NCBI RefSeq assembly: GCF_027580225.2
Contig: NC_073346.2
Coordinates: 887,001 to 951,000 of the forward strand
Source of the DNA: Misgurnus anguillicaudatus
Taxonomy: Eukaryota > Chordata > Actinopteri > Cypriniformes > Cobitidae
Length of the DNA: 64,000 nucleotides
Reading direction: 5' to 3'
Below, one piece after another: positions 34,657-46,458 of this stretch. Each line of letters opens with the position of its first letter. Positions within the stretch are counted from its first letter, which is position 1. Under the pieces are notes generated by a model. The model searched no databases. It was not told where the DNA came from and saw only the letters and a list, made by a program, of their open reading frames with translations. Both the position numbers and the translations under genes were made by a program.

Positions 34657-35047
34657 TTTCGTAGGGATTCCCAATTCGTCGGTCACGACGTGACGTTGTA
34701 GTGACTGACTGAAAGGGAACATCTCGGTTATGGATGTAACCCTCGTTCCCTGAAGGAGGGAACGGAGAAGTCACGTCCCGTCGCCACAGGTGCTGCTCCC
34801 TGCTGTCACGGCCGGTCACATTCTTCCGGCTTTCTCAGCGAAAAGAAGCTAATTTCCATATTTGCACCTGCTGCTTATATACGCACCTGGCGGGGCGGCG
34901 CCAGCATTATGCAAATATCTCAATTCCAAGTTCATTGGTGTTTTAGTAGTTATCAAAGCAGATTGGTCCCTTTAAGCGAGTTCCCAATTCGTCGGTCACG
35001 ACGTGACGTCTCCGTTCCCTCCTTCAGGGAACGGGGGTTACATCCGT
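34657..35047. repeat. DIRS right terminal and internal complementary repeats
   Basis: The motif 'attcgtcggtcacgacgtga' occurs twice in direct orientation (about 34674 and 34985). 'cgttccctgaaggagggaac' (34749) and its reverse complement (about 35010) bracket the segment that inverts the left terminal repeat. This fits the ITR plus internal-complementary layout of DIRS ends, or a local duplication. Confidence 0.65.
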
Positions 35048-35388
35048 AACTGAGGTGTTTAGTAGCAATAACTTAAATAGCAGAAAGAAGTAACGATGCC
35101 TCTGTCGATAGCGGTTTAGTAATATTTGGCAGATGTTACCGCAACTTTTCTGTCTGTTGTTTCTGTAATCTGCAGCTAAAACAAAACTCGCTAAATTGCG
35201 GGCTTCCATTGTTTTTGATAACTACAGTACGTTGCTATGGTTACATTGTGTCAATCCTCTCCGTTTCGGGAGTGAGTCTTGTTCCGTACACACATGGAAC
35301 GTTCATTTTTAGGAGATTCACTCCCGCATTTAAATGCGGTTCTCACTCACGAAAGTTTGCAGTGGGTACGGGGCCAATCATTCAACTT
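35048..35388. other. No gene recognised
   Basis: Short unique-looking stretch between DIRS and the LINE fragment. Confidence 0.4.
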
Positions 35389-35613
35389 GTTCCGCCCTTA
35401 CATTATATGACAGACGACTGGCTTAAGGAAATGGATAATTTAAAGATGACCGGTGCAGTATTACTTGATTTTAGTGCGGCATTTGATGTCATAGATCACA
35501 ATCTACTCATAGGTAAACTAGAATGCTACGGATTTAGTCCAATTGCCATTCAATTTATGAAGAGTTATCTCACAAGTAGAAATCAAAGGGTTTATTACGC
35601 CACTTCATGCTTT
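35389..35613 (+). pseudogene. LINE reverse-transcriptase fragment
   Basis: TDDWLKEMDNLKMTGAVLLD, FSAAFDVIDHNLLIGKL and FMKSYLTSRNQRV: the RT block around the first catalytic Asp (LLDFSAAFDVIDH) of a Jockey-superfamily LINE distinct from copies A/B. Cut on both sides. Confidence 0.7.
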
Positions 35614-35685
35614 TAAGAGAACAGTTATTTATCGTGCCATCAATCTTTGAAATAATTGCCCATTGAAACACCGCTACTCCTTTAA

Positions 35686-35943
35686 AAATGGGGAGGAGAC
35701 CACAAGAAACTCTGAGTTTACAGGATAAAACCTGCTTCTGACTAGGTTAGGTTCACAGAGTAAGTTATTCCAGAAACAGACTCTGAGTATAAGTTACCTC
35801 TCCTTCTGAAACAGGCTTTACTTACCCCACTGTCTCAGGTTTAACCTACCTCCCCTTTTGAAACGGAAATATCAGAGTTTCCCTCATTTCAGAGTTAACA
35901 TACTCAGAGTTTGTACTTAACCACCTTTCTGAAACGGGCCACA
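35686..35943. mobile_element. Degenerate MITE with CTCAGAGTT motifs
   Basis: Multiple 'actctgagt'/'ctcagagtt' and 'tgaaac' blocks in both orientations, ending 'tttctgaaacgggccac'. It resembles a widespread fish MITE with CCCGTTTCAGAAAGG ends. The left limit is uncertain. Confidence 0.45.
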
Positions 35944-37114
35944 GGTCTTTCGCTGCTTGGACTCTTTCTTCCTTGCATTCCTGAAAGGTCACATGTTGCT
36001 GCCAGCATGCCCGCCTGTTGTGTTTACATGCTGATTCTTGTCAGTTTAAATTTAAATTATAATGAACGCGCAATCTGACTTACAGTTGCTGATGAGAACT
36101 CGGATTAAGATCACTGGATAAAGGCTCCAAGATATTTTTCACATCTTCATGCATGCTTTATGTTCCCCTTACTAACAAAACCTTTTATTGTACAACTCGG
36201 CTCTGTTTGTTTATCTGCTGAGCCTTGGTTTATAGGTCACAGTACATACCTACTTTTTCTTATTGTGTCATCCATAGATAAAACTCAAATCTCTCCTCAG
36301 TTGACATCTCTCTGTCTCCCTTTGGCCATTTCTTTTCTTATCATTCCCAGTCGATCATCACCTCTCTTTCTCTTTCAAAGTTCCTTCCTCTGTCATCAAT
36401 ACCTTAGCTTAGCATCTCCCTTTGACCTCCCTTAAGAGATGTCACCCCTGTCTTTATCACTTTGTTCTTTTTCAGGAACGTTCATTGACACAACTCAAAA
36501 TTTGTAACTTAAAAATTGATAGTAATTAATTACCATTCAAATCTCTTTTTTGAGAGACTGTACGACTGGCATGCAGTCACAGAGTAACTTGTTGACTAAA
36601 AATAACATGTACGTCACTGTTGAGGTTATGTGGGATGTCTGTGGAGGACATTGGCCAATTTTATTTGAAAGTATTATCTGCTAAGAACCAATACATCTAC
36701 TAAAATGTGTATAAGGGTGATAAAATGAATTGTTGTTAAACTGCCTGTTCTCTGAAATGTCACATAATATGTCATTTGGAATTGTAAGAAGAGTCATGCA
36801 ATGTACATGTGACCCAGTCTGTGAAAACCCAGCTGAGTCATTTTTTGTGATGTTATTTTACATGAAATCATCCTACATAATGTAAGGAACATTCTGTAAA
36901 AATCTAACCTTGATATCTTAACTTGATATACTATTGACTAAGTAAGGTCATGTCAAGGATTAAAAGTGTAATCAGTGGGTGAAATCCAACTTTGATTTTC
37001 CTAATCCATAATTAGAATAAGAGACTTGATTTCACAAACAGGGCCATTTATGTCAAATAACTCAATAAAATGAGCCAATCCATGAAGAAAGCAGTGGTGT
37101 TTACTTGATATGTA
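35944..37114. other. No gene recognised
   Basis: AT-rich, short spurious frames only. Confidence 0.4.
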
Positions 37115-37373
37115 CACTGTAAAAAGTACTTTGCTGCCTTAACATTTTTTTGTTAAATCAACCCAGATTTACAAGTCATGTCAACAACAATGAGTTGTCA
37201 CAACTTATAAAATATAGTTGAGAAAAGTCAACTTAATTTTATAAGTTATAACAACTCACCTGTAGTTATATCAACTTGTCTCTAGTCAAAATAAATAATA
37301 GTTAGTTGAAATGACTTGTAAATCCGGGCCGATTCAACGAAAAAATCCAAGGCAGCAAAGTATTTTTACAGTG
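37115..37373. mobile_element. TA-flanked MITE, 259 bp (mariner-type target)
   Basis: CACTGTAAAAAGTACTTTGC mirrored by GCAAAGTATTTTTACAGTG, flanked by TA on each side. The interior is loosely palindromic ('gttgtcacaacttataa'). The TA target suggests Tc1/mariner mobilisation. Confidence 0.65.
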
Positions 37374-39161
37374 TAGCCACTGCTTTGACTTTATTGTAAA
37401 AATTGTACACAGATAAAACAGATGAACCATAACAAAACTCCATTACAACAAACATGAAAGGGATTTTTTTTCAAGGAGCATTCAGATGTTTTTGCAAAAC
37501 GTCAACTATGGACAAAGAAACTGTTTTACTTTTTGCAGTAGGATAGGTTTTCAAAGTCTAAGGGTCAGATGGCAATAATTATCTCACCCCCACTCTCTCC
37601 TGATAGCAGAACTGAGGGAAGTCAGTGATGGGTGACAGCGCAGACTATCATCACTCTTTTCTGTGGCACATTAGGCCCCTAAGGAGCCGTTTCCTCCTCT
37701 AACATGTACCCTTTTCTTTGTGTTTGCTTTATCTTCCACCAATTAAGATTCTGACTTTAAAAGTTTTTATGGTTGCACAGCACTAAAACAAAATGCATGT
37801 TTTACAGACATCGGTGTAGGTGATTACACATTAAATGGCTCAGTGCACAGATCTCCACGTGCACAGGAGACTAAGGGCCAGATTTACTAACAGCTTGCTA
37901 CTGTTAAAACTACTGTTAGGATTTACTAAAGACACGCAATAAAAAATAAGCGCTGAAAAGCTGTGGACATAGTTTTTTTGTGACTGACCTTTGATTGCAT
38001 ATGTATTTATAGGGGTTTTCCTTTCAGACGCAAAATTTATATGAGAAGAATATTTAAATGAATCACAGTGCGATTAACTAAGGTTTGTGCTCTGGGGTAA
38101 GTGGGCTGGTACGCACGAGTCTGTTTCATGAGGTAAACCTCTTTTTATCTTATAAAATGTACAACAGAATTTAGATTTTTTGTTTTATCCTCTGTCTTTT
38201 GGTAATGTGTAGTAGTGGACCGATATATTGCTGAGGCCGAATTATCGGATGATATTTGCCCAGGTTCAAAAACCATAATTGGGCCGGCCAACACCAGCCT
38301 CACAACAACAGACTGGCAAGCAACAAGTCAGTCATAGAAACAACCAGCCCAAGCGAATAGCATCTAAATGAACATTACTTACCACAGAGCAACGGTGTGC
38401 ACTTCATCAACAGCCACACCCACACCACTGAGATGCTACCGGTAAATACCCAGCAAACATTGGTCCGACCGCAACGTCGTGTCCCTGGCCAAAAATAGTC
38501 GCGGTATGACGGCATAAATCAGTGAAAATATGTAACAAAGAACATTTCATAAAAATCCATTCAGATACATTTGTACATGTCTTTTGTTCTATGGGGTTGC
38601 AAGTATAATTGTTACTTTGACTTTTACTACGTGTGCATCAATATTTATACCCTGTTGTGAATCGGTTGTAAGAGGACGTCACTAGGTGACGTCTTTTACA
38701 CGTGCATTTATAGTCCATCATGACCCTCTATAAAAAATCATAAACCTTCTATATAGACATTGTGAAATATGCAAATGCTGTGCTTACACCTTGGTTAATA
38801 CTGCAATAATTAATTTAAGGGAAAAAAGTAGTTTTAAGAGGTTGTGAATAGACGTCCACGCACGTCTTTTACACGTCTAGACTAGACTAGTAGGAAAAAA
38901 CAAAATTATCTTTATGAAATACATGATTTGTATACAAAGAAAATATATTAACTTTATCTCGTTTAAATAAATTATAATCACAAAGTTCCCAGTGTGATTG
39001 CAAAGCCACAATACATTTTAATCATTATTTCAACCTGTTTTATTATTAAATGTATGCATATAAATGTAAATAAAGTATATATCCGGTTACCATTTAGGTC
39101 TGAGTTGGATATAATTTCAAAAAGTGTGCTGCCAAGATTGTATTAACAAAAGATAGTGATT
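37374..39161. other. No gene; scattered MITE-like ends
   Basis: 'ggccagatttactaa' at about 37875 and 'gtggaccgatatattgctga' at about 38215 look like single ends of fish MITEs; no partners found. Otherwise AT-rich. Confidence 0.3.
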
Positions 39162-40661
39162 AATTTATTTATTATCCTTTATTTAACCAGGAGGAGAACC
39201 CATTGAGATTAAAAATCTCTTTTTCAAGGGAGACATGGCCAAGATAGGCAGCTAAATTACATCACAACATTGCATACATACAAGGACACAAAAACACAAA
39301 TAAATAAATAAAAACAAGTTGAGAGTCAATTATGCACTTACAAGGAATTCCCAATTAAAAACATCGACATGTGAGGGAGTTCAACTCAAGACATCTCATT
39401 CTTATTTTAAAAGCACTCAACGGAATCAATTTACTGAGTTTTAAGTTATTCTGCAACAAATTCCATGTAAAAGGAGCAGAGTAAACAAAAGCCTTTTTAC
39501 CCAACTCAGTCCTTACGCGTGGAACTGAAAACAGGACTACAGCCTGAGAACGGAGAGAATAATGACCAGCACTTTTTTTCATAAGAAGTGAACACAAGTA
39601 GGATGGGAGCATACAGAGAATAGCCCTGTATATGAATGTGTACCAATGACAAAGCCTCCGTGTGGCCAAATCAGGCCACCCTACACGAGAGTACAGCTCA
39701 CAGTGGTGGGTGCGAGCTTTACAATTAGTAATAAATCTTAACGATGCATGATAGGCTGTGTCAATCATATGAAGGCATTGAACAGATGAATGCATATATA
39801 ATATGTCCCCATAGTCCAACACAGATAAAAAAGTGGATGCCACTAGCCGTTTTTTGCATTAACAGAAAAGCACAGTTTGTTTTGAAAATAAAAACCCAAT
39901 TTTAGCCTCAACTTTCTCACTAAACAGTGAACATGAGGCTTAAAGGATAGGCAATCATCAATCACAATACCAAGATACTTATAGGTTGAGACAATCTGTA
40001 TTTCACATCCGTCAAGAGTAACCACTGAGGGTATATTCAGTGGTCTACTCCGGGGACCCGTGAAAAGCATACATTTGTTTTTTTCTGCATTGAGCACAAG
40101 TTTCAGCTGGAGCAATGTGTTTTGGACCACTAAAAAGGCATTCTGCAAATTTGCAATGGCTTGTTTAAGAGAGGGGGCACAACAGTAAATGACTGTGTCA
40201 TCTGCATAAAAATGAAACTGTGCATAAGACACATTCCGATTAAGGTTAATTATATAAATAGTGAATAAAATAGGGCCTAACACAGAACCTTGTGGAACCC
40301 CTTTAAGAATTGGTAAAATACCAGACTGAACACCATCATACTAAACACACTGGGTTCTGTCACTAAGATAATTTGAGAACCAGGAGACAGTATTCTCTGA
40401 AAACCCCGAATTAAGAAGCCTAGTCCTTAAAACATCATGATCAACCGTGTCAAAAGCTTTTGACAAATCAATAAAAAGTGATGCACAGTGCTGCTTCTTA
40501 TCACGAGCAACAGAGATATAATTTATCACCTTCATGGCAGCTGTGATGGTACTGTGTTTTTTTCTAAAACCTGACTGATCTTGGGATAAAATGTCCTGAG
40601 CATGTAAGAAATTTTTCATCTGTTCACTCACCAGGGATTCAAGCGTTTTGGCTAGAATGGA

Positions 40662-41911
40662 CAGTGTTGGGGTTAGTTACTCAAAATTACATATTACTCT
40701 CAAAAATAGTAATGCCTTACTTTACTTTATTACTCCCTGGAGCAAGTAACTAGTTATATTACTAGTAATATTACTAGTTACATTTTTTTTCTGGGCAAGA
40801 ATGTTTATTTGGGCAAGCCACGGCCAAGAAAACATCCAAACACAAAACTCCCAAATCAATAAAAAGTTACAATTTTATTAGATTAAATTTGATAACAATT
40901 TACTCATTCAAAATACAGGGATGACAACAGGTTGCAATTATTTTTAGATGGACACCTTTAAATGGACAGCTGATAAAATAATGACGGTTCACAATAAATT
41001 ATTTCCTGATTAAGACTTCCAAGAGTTCTGTATTCTTAGCAGGGGGATACCATGATGTTAGTGCACATTATTTACCCACCCACTATACACAGCAATGCAC
41101 AGCAAATTCATCCAACACCCAAACATATAAATATATCAATTGAACACCGCAAAGTAATAAATACACAATCAATTCAATAAATATCATTAAAATCACTCAA
41201 GCTAAAGACACAGCCTTCGTCAATTACGGTAAAATTGATATACAAAATTGATGGGATAAACAACCTGCACGCAACCCCTGTTTACATACAAACAAACAAT
41301 GAAATGAGCGCCGGGAGACCGTGGCATAACCTTACATTCATCAAGGTCTCCACGGCGAGAAAACACACCGTAAATACACCACATTTTAATACAACATAAA
41401 AATTACTGCTGGCTTCCTTACCCGCTACCGGACGTGGGGCACAGCGTTCTGAGAAACATTAAAGAGTGTGCACTTCACCGTCAAGTTATTTTCCTTCCGT
41501 TGAACATAATAAAATAATGACTGAATCTCCTCCCGTCGAAACTAGCGAACCTTCCTCTGAAAAAAAGCTTGCCGTTGTTGACGCTTCCATTTTCCCGATC
41601 TGTCTTGAGTGTGCCGCTCTGCTGCCGGCTGCCGGGTGTCGACCAATCGGTGATGGTAAATGATACCTCATGCCAAACTTAGACCAATCACTGTTCCATT
41701 CACGCCCTCCTCCACTTCCCTTTTGTTCTCTGTGTTGTGTGCCTTTGTGTGATGAAGGTGCTACTGGCGAATGTAACGCAAGTAACTAGCTCGGGAAAAC
41801 TGTAATAATATTACCATTTTCAGACGGGTAATGCGTTACACTACTAGTTACTGAAAAAAGTAATATTATTACAGTAACGCGTTACTTTGTAATGCGTTAC
41901 ACCCAACACTG
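40662..41911. mobile_element. Non-autonomous hAT, 1.25 kb, inside LINE C RT
   Basis: Ends CAGTGTTGGGGTTAGTTAC and GTTACACCCAACACTG, perfect duplication AGAATGGA (40654-40661, 41912-41919). It interrupts the RT between the RPISNL and DQSGF motifs. No transposase; 'gcgttac' repeats near both ends. Confidence 0.9.
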
Positions 41912-42391
41912 AGAATGGACAAATTAGAAATTGGCCGATAGTTATTTAAATTTGACGGGTCACCCCCTTTCAATATGGGACAAACAAATGCTGATTTCCA
42001 TATTTTTGGAATAGTATTGCTCTCTAAAGTAAGATTAAAAAGGTATGTTAAAGGCTGTGCTACGCAGTCTGCAGCTATTTTTAAGAAGTATGGCTCTATA
42101 AGATCAGGGCCTGGAGGTTTTTCAGGAGCCAGCCCTTTTAAAGCTTTTTGAACATAAAAATAAGTAAGATTAAAGACACTTGTAGAGACTGGTTCATCTC
42201 TACAAGGTGTCACAGTATAAGAGCAACCAGTATCAAATAACGAACCAGACTGAATAAAATGCTCATTAAAATGGTTCACTATCTCCAACTTGTCATGAAC
42301 TAAAGAAAGTAATTTTATAGCCTTCAAAAATTTTCTGGGATCATTTAAGGTGTTGGTAGTGGCCGATAGATAATAGTCTGATTTTGCTTTC

Positions 42392-43070
42392 TTAAAGGTA
42401 TAGCGGAAGATTTTCCCGAATTATTTAAAAGAACCGCCACTCGATATACACGCAACACTCTCCCTCCCTCCTCCCGAGAGGGAACGCCTGTTAAACGCGT
42501 GCACGAGACAGAGACAGTGAGAGAGCATGCAGGAGCTCAGTTCTTCTATTCGCTCTGTTTACAAGTTTCTGTCGGCATGTTTACCGTGTCTGTGCGGTTC
42601 GTGACTTCGCTAATCATAGCTTACATCAACTTTTACTAGCAGTGATTTTAAATGGATTCTTCAAATAGCATATGACAAAATGTACCTTTCCAGTAGAAAC
42701 TTCGCGTGGGAAGCTCAACCTGTCCTTTTAGCTCACGCCAGCGTGTGAAATAGTCTCCCATAAACATTCTGGTCTTGTTTCTTTCTTTATAGTCCTTTCT
42801 CTTCTTGTCATACAATTCGTAGACACTTTTTCTCTTGTGACCCTCAGACATTTTGAAAAAAAACACAGCGAGAACGCAAGCTTCAATGAATGGTTGAAAA
42901 CGTAGCACAACACACATACACGTGAAAGTGCGCATGTGCAGCAAGCGAACCTAGAGGCGAGCACGTACGACGGTTATACGTCAACATATAATCAGAATGA
43001 TTGACATCTGGGATGACCAATAGTCTTGATGATCCACCCGGAAAACGGAAATCTTCCGCAATACCTTTAA
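42392..43070. mobile_element. TTAA element, 679 bp, inside LINE C
   Basis: TTAA on both sides (42392-42395, 43067-43070), with inverted AGGTATAGCGGAAGATTTTCC/TCTTCCGCAATACCT ends. It separates the LINE linker from the next segment. It carries one candidate small open frame (42648-42851, minus). Confidence 0.8.
42648..42851 (-). CDS. Small unknown ORF within the TTAA element
   Basis: 67 residues from ATG 42851: MSEGHKRKSVYELYDKKRKD then KTRMFMGDYFTRWRELKGQ. The basic region and the 'R-W-R-E-L-K' helix recall the N-termini of several uncharacterised fish proteins of likely transposon origin; I cannot name a family. The context inside a TTAA element suggests it is a 5' remnant of that element's own gene, possibly with a spliced continuation now lost. 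A longer upstream frame exists without a better start. Confidence 0.35.
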   Translation of the reverse strand: MSEGHKRKSVYELYDKKRKDYKERNKTRMFMGDYFTRWRELKGQVELPTRSFYWKGTFCHMLFEESI

Positions 43071-43900
43071 TGAGAGAGGAACATTTATTTCTTAACTGCC
43101 TAAAAACAAGCCAATCAGACGAAGAGCCCGTTTTTCTTGCTTCGGCCCATGCTAAGTTGCAGTCATGAAGAATATCTCCAAGCTCAGGAGTGAACCACGG
43201 ATTGTCCCGTCCCTTGACTCTAAATCTCTTTAGTGGGGCGTGTCTATTTATTATTTGCAAAAAGCTATCCCGGAAAAAATCCAGGCTGTCTCCACATCGG
43301 GAATCAGCTCTATTCTACTCCAATCACAATTAAACAAATCATGGCAAAAGCCCTGTACATTAAATTTTTTGAGATTCCTCTTACATATTACGCGTGGTTT
43401 GCTTTTAGGCATCTTAGTATTCCTTACAGCAGCAACAACACAGTGGTCACTTAGGTCATTACAAAAAACACCAACAGCAGCAAATTTGTGCTGGACATTA
43501 GTCAAAATTAAGTCAATTAAGGTGGATTTCTCATGACAATTAAGATTTAAACAAGTAGGAGAATTGATTAACTGTGTAAAATTAACAGAATCACAAAATT
43601 CCTTAAATTCATCTGAACAAGGTTTCAGCCAATCCCAGTTTAGGTCACCTATTAAAATAATTTCAGAATAGTCCATCCTGGATAAGAGTTAAATAAGAGT
43701 CTGCAATGCAGTGCTTGGGGCAGACGGAGGCCTATAACACTCAACAACAGTAACATAAAGGTTGTTTGCCAACTCCACCTCCACAGCTAAAAATTCTAGC
43801 TGCTTATCAAATGATTCTGAATGGACTAGCTTCACATTTAATTTAGATTTAACATAAATTGCAACCCCACCACCCTTCCTTTGTCTATCAGCACGAAACA

Positions 43901-44374
43901 ACCCATCCTCACCCCATGTCGTCAATATTTGACGACACTTGACCATTTGTCGGGGAGAGTATACCTTTCGCGTCATTTTTTGACGAACTGGGGACTTCAA
44001 TACTATTACGTCCATTGCATTCTCTTTCCTATTTTCTTACCATTTTCGCGTCGGTTTAGGGTTAGATTTACATAATGACATCCCTACCCAAACCTAACTC
44101 TAACCCCAACGCCAGGTGACAACTGTCGTACCTAACTCTAACCCCAACGCCAGGTGACAACTGTTTAATTTCGCGTACACTGTTTAATTTTGCGTAATCT
44201 AACCCTAAACCGACGCGAAAATGGTAAGAAAATAGGAAAGAGAATGCAACGGACGTAATAGTATTGAAGTCCACAGTTCGTCAAAAAATGACGCGAAAGG
44301 TATACCCTCCCCGTCACATATTGACGAATGGTCAAGTGTCGTCAAATATTGACGACATGGGGTGAGGATGTGTT
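43901..44374. mobile_element. Palindromic MITE with 10-bp duplication, inside LINE C endonuclease
   Basis: Nearly the whole 474 bp is an inverted repeat: CATCCTCACCCCATGTCGTC is mirrored at 44357-44370, and inner 'tttcgcgtcattttttgacg' and 'ttttcgcgtcggttta' are mirrored too. The target GCACGAAACA is duplicated (43891-43900, 44375-44384). The long inverted arms and 9-10 bp duplication fit Mutator-like MITEs. The centre holds a tandem 'aaccccaacgccaggtgaca'. Confidence 0.8.
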
Positions 44375-44999
44375 GCACGAAACACATTATAACCACTCAT
44401 ACCGATATCCATATCAGTGATTGATTTTGTCAGCCAGGTTTCAGATAGCACAACAATATCTGCATCAGTTGAATTCACCCAAATTCTAAGCAGATCCATT
44501 TTGGATAACAAACTGCGAACATTAAGGTGAATTACTCTCAAACCAGACATGGATTTTACATCAGATGGTAATGAGATACATTGTAACTCAGGGCCTGTAT
44601 TTGGTTGCACATTACCAGATAAAAGCAACAATAAAAATATTAACCATCTCTGTTTACCAACAGTCTGTAGAGTTTTTTTAAAATGAGAGTCCCAGTAATA
44701 TCTGCTATCAAATGCAAAATAGTCATTTAAAATTAAGAGACTTTGAAGCTGAAGAATATCTCTGTGCAACAACCCGCCTAAGATCAAGTCATCTGCCAAC
44801 TCTTTTGGCAATTGAGGGGAATGCACAAAGGCTGAACAATTAAAACCATATCCAATGTCTGCTGTATCCAAAGAGCCACAAATGTTGTAAGATGTACTCA
44901 CCCAGTGTGAATCATTTGGTCTTAAATTCTGTACAAACAGTGAGCAAAGCAGCATTAAGAGAAGAATCATGTTAGCAGAAGATGTTAGCAAAACCTGGA

Positions 45000-45430
45000 A
45001 GAGCTGACAGGGCCTTAATATCCACGTAGCTAGGCTGCTCGGGCCTAGAGCATGGAGATGGTAGCTAAGCTGCTAAGGCGTGAAGAGGCCAAAAATGCCT
45101 CTGGATCCAAAATAAAGCCTGAAGATGTCCACTGGGCTGCGAAGGCCTAGAGTTCGGAGATGATAGCTAGGCTGGGCTGGGACTGGGTTAGTGAATGAAG
45201 ATGGTAACTAGGCTACCAGGGCCTGGTGCCTGAAGATGGTGCCTAGTGCCTGATGCTAGGCCAGCCTCCGAAATCAGGTAGAGCCTGGAGATAGTAGTTG
45301 AGCTGGTAGGGACTGGAGCCTAGAGATGGTAGCTGGGCAACCAGGGCCTGGGACCTAGAGATAGAAGCTGACTGCTAGGGCCTATAAGCTAACAAGGCCT
45401 CAGAATCCAAGTAGAGCCTGGAGGTGGTGG
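45000..45430 (-). repeat. Degenerate tandem repeats in LINE C 5' leader
   Basis: Repeated 'gatggtagct..gctg..agggcctgg.gcctggagatg' blocks, roughly 40-70 bp spacing, seven or more imperfect copies. They lie just upstream of ORF2 on the minus strand, where a LINE promoter would be. Confidence 0.6.
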
Positions 45431-45535
45431 CTTTCTGCAGCAAGATTGTCCATAATCCAATAAAACAGTATTTCTTCTAAAACCAAAGAACTCAATCATA
45501 GAGTCTAAAAAAAATAGTAATTAATTTAGAATGAT

Positions 45536-46112
45536 GTAGTAACACTTGAGTCATTACTAGCGGGTTACCGTTATTCATATAGTAGTTAATGGAAAGCTAA
45601 TCTTAAAGGGGATAATCTTAACCATTCACAGACTATTCACATATGAGCTTGAAGCCATACATAAAACATATTTTTTGACAGGTAAGAAAAAAATCACTGT
45701 ATAAGCATTTGGATGGTTGATGAATCTATAAGTTCCAGTAGTCTTTCAATGATTCAATGAGAACAAGTCCTATTGATAATATAAACAGTTTTGTGTATTA
45801 GTTTACAGTAGTAAATGTGTTAATGTAGTGTTAGTCATTTGTCCTATATTAGTTATCGTTAAGTTTTGCATGAATTATGAAACTTCTCAATAGTTCTTTG
45901 GAAAGTATGAAAAAAATAGTAGTTACTGATAAGTTAATAGTGAACTACCACATTCATCTGTGTGCTATTACTTACCAGTTCGTTAATCAGAGTTTTGTGT
46001 TAGTTAACAGTAGTTACTAGATTAATATTGTTTAATTACTATTGTTTTATTAATTTGTTCCTGTGTAGTTATTCATTAATAATGGATCCGTATTCTAAAG
46101 TGTTACCACTGT
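45536..46112. mobile_element. Degenerate MITE (GTAACACTT ends)
   Basis: Left GTAGTAACACTTGAG and right CTAAAGTGTTACCAC are inverted; 'ggatccgtattctaaagtgt' at the right is typical of a fish MITE family. The interior is rich in 'agttactagt'-like motifs. Confidence 0.5.
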
Positions 46113-46362
46113 TCTGTATTAAAAGCTCAGTATACGTGTTTTATTAACTTCGTTTGCTTTTGTTTTGTACAAAGGAAAAGCAGAACCTAATCCAAATAAA
46201 AACAAACAAGCTGTTAAAAAGACTGTTTCTTGTCTATTGTCATACACCTAAAGAGGATTTTTGTAATCGTACAGTTATGGTGTTATTCATTCATTAATGT
46301 GTCCTTTCTTACCTTAAATAACTTATCATTTTTCACATCTTTTATTTTTAATGTCTATATAG
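46113..46362. other. No gene recognised
   Basis: AT-rich; ends with a pyrimidine-rich tract before a splice-acceptor-like TATATAG. Confidence 0.35.
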
Positions 46363-46458
46363 TATTGCCTACAATCCCAAATTCGGGATGACGCCCCAGT
46401 ACCAAAAGATGCCCCAGTACCAGAGGGCACCCCAATCCCAGAGAGCATCCCACTGAAA
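46363..46458 (+). other. Candidate Pro-rich exon
   Basis: 96 bp between TATATAG and GTGAGA, open in phase 0: YCLQSQI then DDAPVPKDAPVPEGTPIPES IPLK, with three short 'P-x-P-x' repeats. It could be an exon of an unidentified transcript or chance. Confidence 0.25.

Larger units (their letters stand above)
31334..35047 (+). mobile_element. DIRS-type tyrosine-recombinase retrotransposon, decayed
   Basis: In order: left terminal repeat (31334-about 31545), gag-like zinc finger, reverse transcriptase, RNase H and tyrosine recombinase remnants, then right terminal/internal complementary repeats (34657-35047). The left repeat ('ttggcattgagatatttgc', 'atggaaattagctt') is inverted at the right (34840-34960). 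All coding parts are on the plus strand and broken by stops and indels. DIRS elements integrate through the recombinase and lack an integrase. Confidence 0.85.
39355..44991 (-). pseudogene. LINE family C ORF2 (EN + RT), broken
   Basis: It opens with a hydrophobic leader and SGNVQPNTGPE, then the endonuclease: VIHLNVRSL, VLSETWLTKS, after the MITE RKGGGVAIYVK, ECYRPPSAP, LIGDLNWDW and NDLSDHCVV. The linker (RDNPWFTPELGDILHD) precedes the TTAA element. RT follows: KPPGPDLIEPYFLK, NYRPISNLSIL (hAT here), DQSGFRKKHSTITAAM, LFIDLSKAFDTVDHD, GVPQGSVLGPILF, and FHFYADDTVIYC with YADD. The C-terminal tail (LDYGDILYMHS, VGWPDLATRRLCHWYTFIYR) ends at 39355. Stops or frameshifts occur near 43680, 40340 and 39843, besides the insertions. 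Confidence 0.85.
39162..45430 (-). mobile_element. Jockey-superfamily LINE (family C), full span with three insertions
   Basis: Minus strand: repeated 5' leader (45430-45000), ORF2 remnant (44991-39355) and 3' end with 'tcaagggagacatggccaag' reverse-oriented, near 39162. It is split by a palindromic MITE (43901-44374), a TTAA element (42392-43070) and a hAT (40662-41911). Removing them restores LINE continuity in each case. Confidence 0.85.
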
